The notes under the pieces were generated by a model, which saw only the letters and a list, made by a program, of their open reading frames with translations, was not told where the DNA came from and did not search any database. A program made the translations under genes and the position numbers. From Heterocephalus glaber (lineage: Eukaryota; Chordata; Mammalia; Rodentia; Bathyergidae), in NCBI RefSeq assembly GCF_000247695.1, contig NW_004624843.1:4761506-4825505 (forward strand): DNA of 64,000 nucleotides, written 5' to 3'. Of the stretch, positions 61,060 to 64,000 are shown piece after piece; the stretch's first letter is position 1, and each line of letters starts with the position of its first letter.

Positions 61060-61700
61060 GCCATTCTGTAATGAGTGCCAGTGCTGAATGGGTAACTGAA
61101 GTCCCCTGCTCCTTGCACTCACATGCACTCTCTCATCCGTCTGGGATTGAATAGGGAACCTGTTTCTCTGCAGTTAAAGCCAAACTTACTGGTGGAAAAG
61201 TTTTCCCCCATTCCCTCAATGTGTCCAGGCTTCTGGACATTTCCTCTCAAGTGTCTCAGGAATTTTCTTTGTTCTCAGTTTTATTACTTCTATCTCCCCG
61301 CCAAATGTAAATGAGATGTGGCTCTGTGCACTGAGCTTGCAGTCTAAAATATCTGATAACTGGTGAATTTGCTGGGCCCAGATGACTTGTGCTCTATGTA
61401 ACCCATGCAAAGTGTTTAACTCCTGTAAGCCCACCCCCTGCCGAGAGTATAACTTGCCCTGCTCCACCCCGAAGAAGGGTCATCTTTTTGTGGAGAAGTC
61501 CCAGACTGACCCACTGGCATTAAAAATAAAACTGTACTTGGGCCGGGGATTTAGCTCAGTGGTTCTGGCGCCTGCCCTGCAAGGGCAAGGTCCTGAGTTC
61601 GATCCCCAGTACCAATAAATAAATTAATTTAAAAAACTGTACACTTTGCCTCCAAAACTTCTGGGGGCATCTTCCATTCTCCTGGACTACCTGTGTTAAG
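61060..61700 (+). repeat. Possible LTR-like fragment (unconfirmed)
   Basis: It starts where the L1 stops. It has an AATAAA (61526-61531) followed by a CT-rich region and short G/C-rich blocks in an LTR-like arrangement. An ID SINE splits it at 61541. No termini or tract were identified. Confidence 0.25.
61541..61632 (+). repeat. ID-type SINE
   Basis: Full copy with an (AAAT)n tail; AAAACTGTAC flanks. Confidence 0.92.
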
Positions 61701-61827
61701 CTGTAAACACTAGAGCTGTATATCCTAGCTGGCACTTTGCCCCCATAGGATCTGGGGTAGCAGTTCTCTTAGCTGTCAGAGACCTACAATTTTGACATGT
61801 GTCTCAGATAAAACTGTTTTCTAACAG

Positions 61828-61950
61828 TTTTTTTTTTCTCTTTGAGACAGGGTGTCACTATATAGTTCAGGCTGGCCTTGAGGGCACTATGTAGCCCAGG
61901 CTGGCCTCAAACTCACAGCGATCCTCCTGCCTCAGCCTCCTGAGTGCTGG
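61828..61950 (-). repeat. B1 SINE, 5'-truncated
   Basis: GAGACAGGGTGTCACTATAT, doubled unit, ending at GAGTGCTGG. Confidence 0.86.
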
Positions 61951-62476
61951 TGACATAAGGGGTGTGATTATGGTAGATTAATTACTGGTCCACTTGAAAT
62001 GCCCAGCTGACCTGGATCAGGTTGGTTGGGTATGAAGACCCACCTGAGGACTGCTGCCAACGGCATAAATTGGCTGTTGATTTTCTCGGAGAAGCTTGCT
62101 CCAGCTGGTTGGTTTTCCTGATGCGAACTTGGCTGTTCTTGTCATCTGAGGACCTTAGGGCCTTGTTGTCACTGGGGATGGCTGCTGTTCTCCTCAGGGG
62201 AGCCTCGATCTTCACCTTGAGCTTAACTTCCAGGCTCCAATGTGGAACCCTCAGCCTGATGGCACAAATCCTTTTCAGGGAAACAAAACCGGCACAGTTT
62301 TCTGGCTTCCACCACTGGCCTTTGGGCCTTCTCAGTGCAGAGCCTCATGAGACATTGCCCTGGGCTCTAAGCCTTCAGCTGGTCTTGTGCAGGCTGTTGC
62401 TATGGGATCCAGGCCCTTGGCTGGATCCTTCAGGTCTCTAGTGTGTGGACAGATCCCTTGCACTCCTCTGCATTTT

Positions 62477-62558
62477 ATTTTTTTGGTACCAGGGATCAAA
62501 CTCGGGACCTTGTGCTTGGGAGGCAGGTGGCGGAGCCACCAAGCTAAATCCCTGGCCC
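62477..62558 (-). repeat. ID-type SINE
   Basis: Full minus copy; TCCTCTGCATTT duplicated. Confidence 0.92.
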
Positions 62559-62624
62559 CATCCTCTGCATTTGACTTTTTGGGTGAATGTTATAAAATAA
62601 TTCTATAACTTATGTGTCCCGTTT

Positions 62625-62717
62625 TATTTATTTATTTATTTTTGGTACCGGGGATTGAACTTGGGTCCTTCTGCTTGCGAGGCAGGTGGCAGAACCACCG
62701 AGCTAAATCCCCAGCCC
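62625..62717 (-). repeat. ID-type SINE
   Basis: Full minus copy with (TTTA)n tail; TATGTGTCC(C/T)GTTTT duplicated. Confidence 0.92.
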
Positions 62718-62804
62718 TATGTGTCCTGTTTTAAATCTATTCCCTTGTAAACCTGACTACCACAATGATTTAGGGATGATAGAGGACCTCCAAATAATCC
62801 AAAC

Positions 62805-63210
62805 TGTCAGGTAAAAGGCCGAAGACCAAGACCAGACCAGGTACAACAAGCCTTTGTTAGGGGAATAGATCTGCCAGGCTGTCTCTGAACACAGGAGAGA
62901 CAAAAGCAATATGGCCGGGGCAGGGAGAGTCTTTTCTAGAGACTGGGGTGGGGTTTGTAGGGGCTGAGGTGGTGTTGAGTGAGGTAGGGACTAAGGGAAT
63001 GGAGGAGCCGGTGATGTCACTAGGTGGTAGGAGGTGAGCAAGTATTAGGTTACTCTCTAGGCGGGAAGAGGGGCATGCTGGGAAGAAGGGTTTATTCTTT
63101 GGTGGGAGCAACCATCTTGGCATGATGTCACACAGGGGAGGGGGCAAGGCACGATAGGAAGCGGGCAGCTACTATACATAATAGCTGCTGAGGTGGTGGG
63201 AGACCTATCA
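62805..63210 (-). mobile_element. Endogenous retrovirus 3' LTR (minus strand)
   Basis: On the minus strand this begins TGATAGGTC and ends CTGACA, giving TG...CA termini over 406 bases. A purine-rich tract (AAAACAAAAGCCTGGAA, read minus) abuts its start, as expected of a polypurine tract. It contains an AATAAA (minus; plus-strand TTTATT at 63091-63096). Envelope-like sequence lies immediately upstream on the same strand, which makes it a 3' LTR rather than a solo one. Confidence 0.7.
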
Positions 63211-63229
63211 TTCCAGGCTTTTGTTTTAT

Positions 63230-63570
63230 GATAGTTCGACGAAGGTCTCTTCTTCTGGAGCTGCTTCCTGCTGACCAGGGGCAAAGATTGGGGCTAGACC
63301 TGGATCTGATGAGGCCCATGGCAAGTGGGGACCTCTTCCTTTTTTTGTGCTGGCTGATACCCTGCCATGATGAACTCTGTGACTGTCTGATTGGTGAATG
63401 CCCTCAATCGTTCCTGCAAGAAATTTTGAAAACAGCGAACCAGGCACTGTCCAAAACAGAGAATTAAATAGATAATATTGAGGGATCCCAAGAGTAGTAA
63501 TAGCCAGGGGAGCCATGAGCTCCAGGAACCAAATGTACCCCACCATTGATTAGTACCTTGGGGGGCATAT
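63230..63570 (-). pseudogene. Endogenous retroviral envelope remnant (transmembrane subunit C-terminus)
   Basis: One minus-strand frame ending just before the LTR encodes a hydrophobic segment (plus-strand about 63460-63530), then a Cys-containing stretch and a short charged tail. This is the layout of a retroviral TM anchor and cytoplasmic tail. A second overlapping frame is open only by chance. No surface-subunit or fusion region is recognised upstream to the window edge, so I cannot judge the rest of the provirus. It is an old copy, not shown to be functional. Confidence 0.55.
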
Positions 63571-64000
63571 CTATCTGGCCCATTTAGTCTTAATTTTTTT
63601 CATTTGACATGTAATTTCTTTTTTCATTATTTACATAGGTTTTACAGAGACAGTTGGATGTTTAGGGGCTCATTTGTTATAGAAGTAAGAGACTGTTATG
63701 GCAGTAAGAGATCATAGCTCCTGATCTAAGGGCCCATGTGTCATGTCCTTGCTCTTAGAGAATGAGTGGAAAAGTGATAAGCACAATTTATATAATCTTT
63801 ACAATCCTTTTTTTTAATGGAATATAAAAGGTGTATGTAACTGAACAAATGTCTTTTGGAGGCCAACATACCGATGAGTGTAGTGTTACTATGAACCTGA
63901 CTTGTCCTTTAAATTCAAGGCCATGAAAACACACATTTTAGGTTGATAGTTCCAGCAAAGCCATGGAATAGGTGTGTAAAGGACAGTTTTATTCCTGTAT
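63571..64000 (-). other. Unassigned sequence at right edge, possibly internal ERV
   Basis: The sequence is AT-rich with no recognised motif. By position it could be the internal part of the provirus whose LTR is at 62805-63210, or flanking DNA after a deletion. Confidence 0.3.

Larger units (their letters stand above)
40181..62804. other. Intergenic region downstream of COPS7B
   Basis: No conserved exon was recognised on either strand. Apart from the repeats listed separately, the longer non-repeat stretches (41210-42085, 42270-43250, 43350-44290, 49740-50180, 50750-51490, 51600-52110, 52300-53340, 53440-54900, 56350-57950, 61060-61540, 61640-62470) show only short chance reading frames. In human, the next gene past COPS7B (NPPC) is about 100 kb away, which agrees. 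Confidence 0.6.

Noticed and set aside
61982..62215. 77-codon minus-strand frame with a basic, Ser/Gln-rich sequence
   Set aside because: I suspected a processed pseudogene but could not match it to any protein; left unassigned.

Overview
This is a piece of mammalian nuclear DNA with intron-exon genes, CpG-island promoters and dense retroposons, and no bacterial-style genes. The repeats point to a rodent: 7SL-derived B1 elements with the rodent-type internal 29-bp duplication, 57 recognisable tRNA-derived ID-type SINEs (about one per kb), and B1-ID dimers of the B1-dID type. The ID copies differ from murid ID in the body, so I favour a non-murid rodent. I cannot name the species from the window.

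The gene order is the conserved PDE6D-COPS7B head-to-head pair of human 2q37.1. PDE6D is on the minus strand and only its first coding exon is here (14630-14679). I read everything to its left (1-14629) as its repeat-filled first intron. A CpG-rich promoter with two CCAAT boxes and two ZNF143-type ACTACA elements (14.7-15.3 kb) separates it from COPS7B on the plus strand. COPS7B appears to have two alternative non-coding first exons (one ending at 15451, one ending at 19851 in a second CpG island). Six coding exons between 22259 and 38728 splice in phase to a complete 264-residue CSN7b. The 3' UTR carries polyadenylation signals at 39844 and 40157. Introns hold an RPL28 processed pseudogene (intron 2), a 3'-truncated 5S rRNA pseudogene (coding intron 6, 31701-38569) and many SINEs.

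From about 40.2 to 64 kb I see no gene. This gene-free stretch is made of L1 remnants (minus at 46.6-48.4, 48.7-49.7 and 58.2-61.05 kb; plus at 55.0-56.2 kb), SINEs, unique sequence and one 100-N assembly gap (47724-47823). The 3' end of a minus-strand endogenous retrovirus (LTR plus transmembrane-envelope remnant) starts at 62805 and runs to the right edge. Two independent, oppositely oriented 5' fragments of U2 snRNA, each with its own target-site duplication, sit in the 58-61 kb L1.

The two genes are not functionally linked as far as known. PDE6D encodes a prenyl-binding solubilising factor and COPS7B a subunit of the COP9 signalosome; they share a promoter region. The most unusual signal in the window is a set of 3'-truncated, tail-less small-RNA retrocopies (U2 twice, 5S once, one ID) with intact 5' ends and clear target-site duplications. 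A 69-bp hAT-like miniature transposon with a perfect 8-bp duplication, and ID SINEs inserted in tandem at the same target, are also notable.
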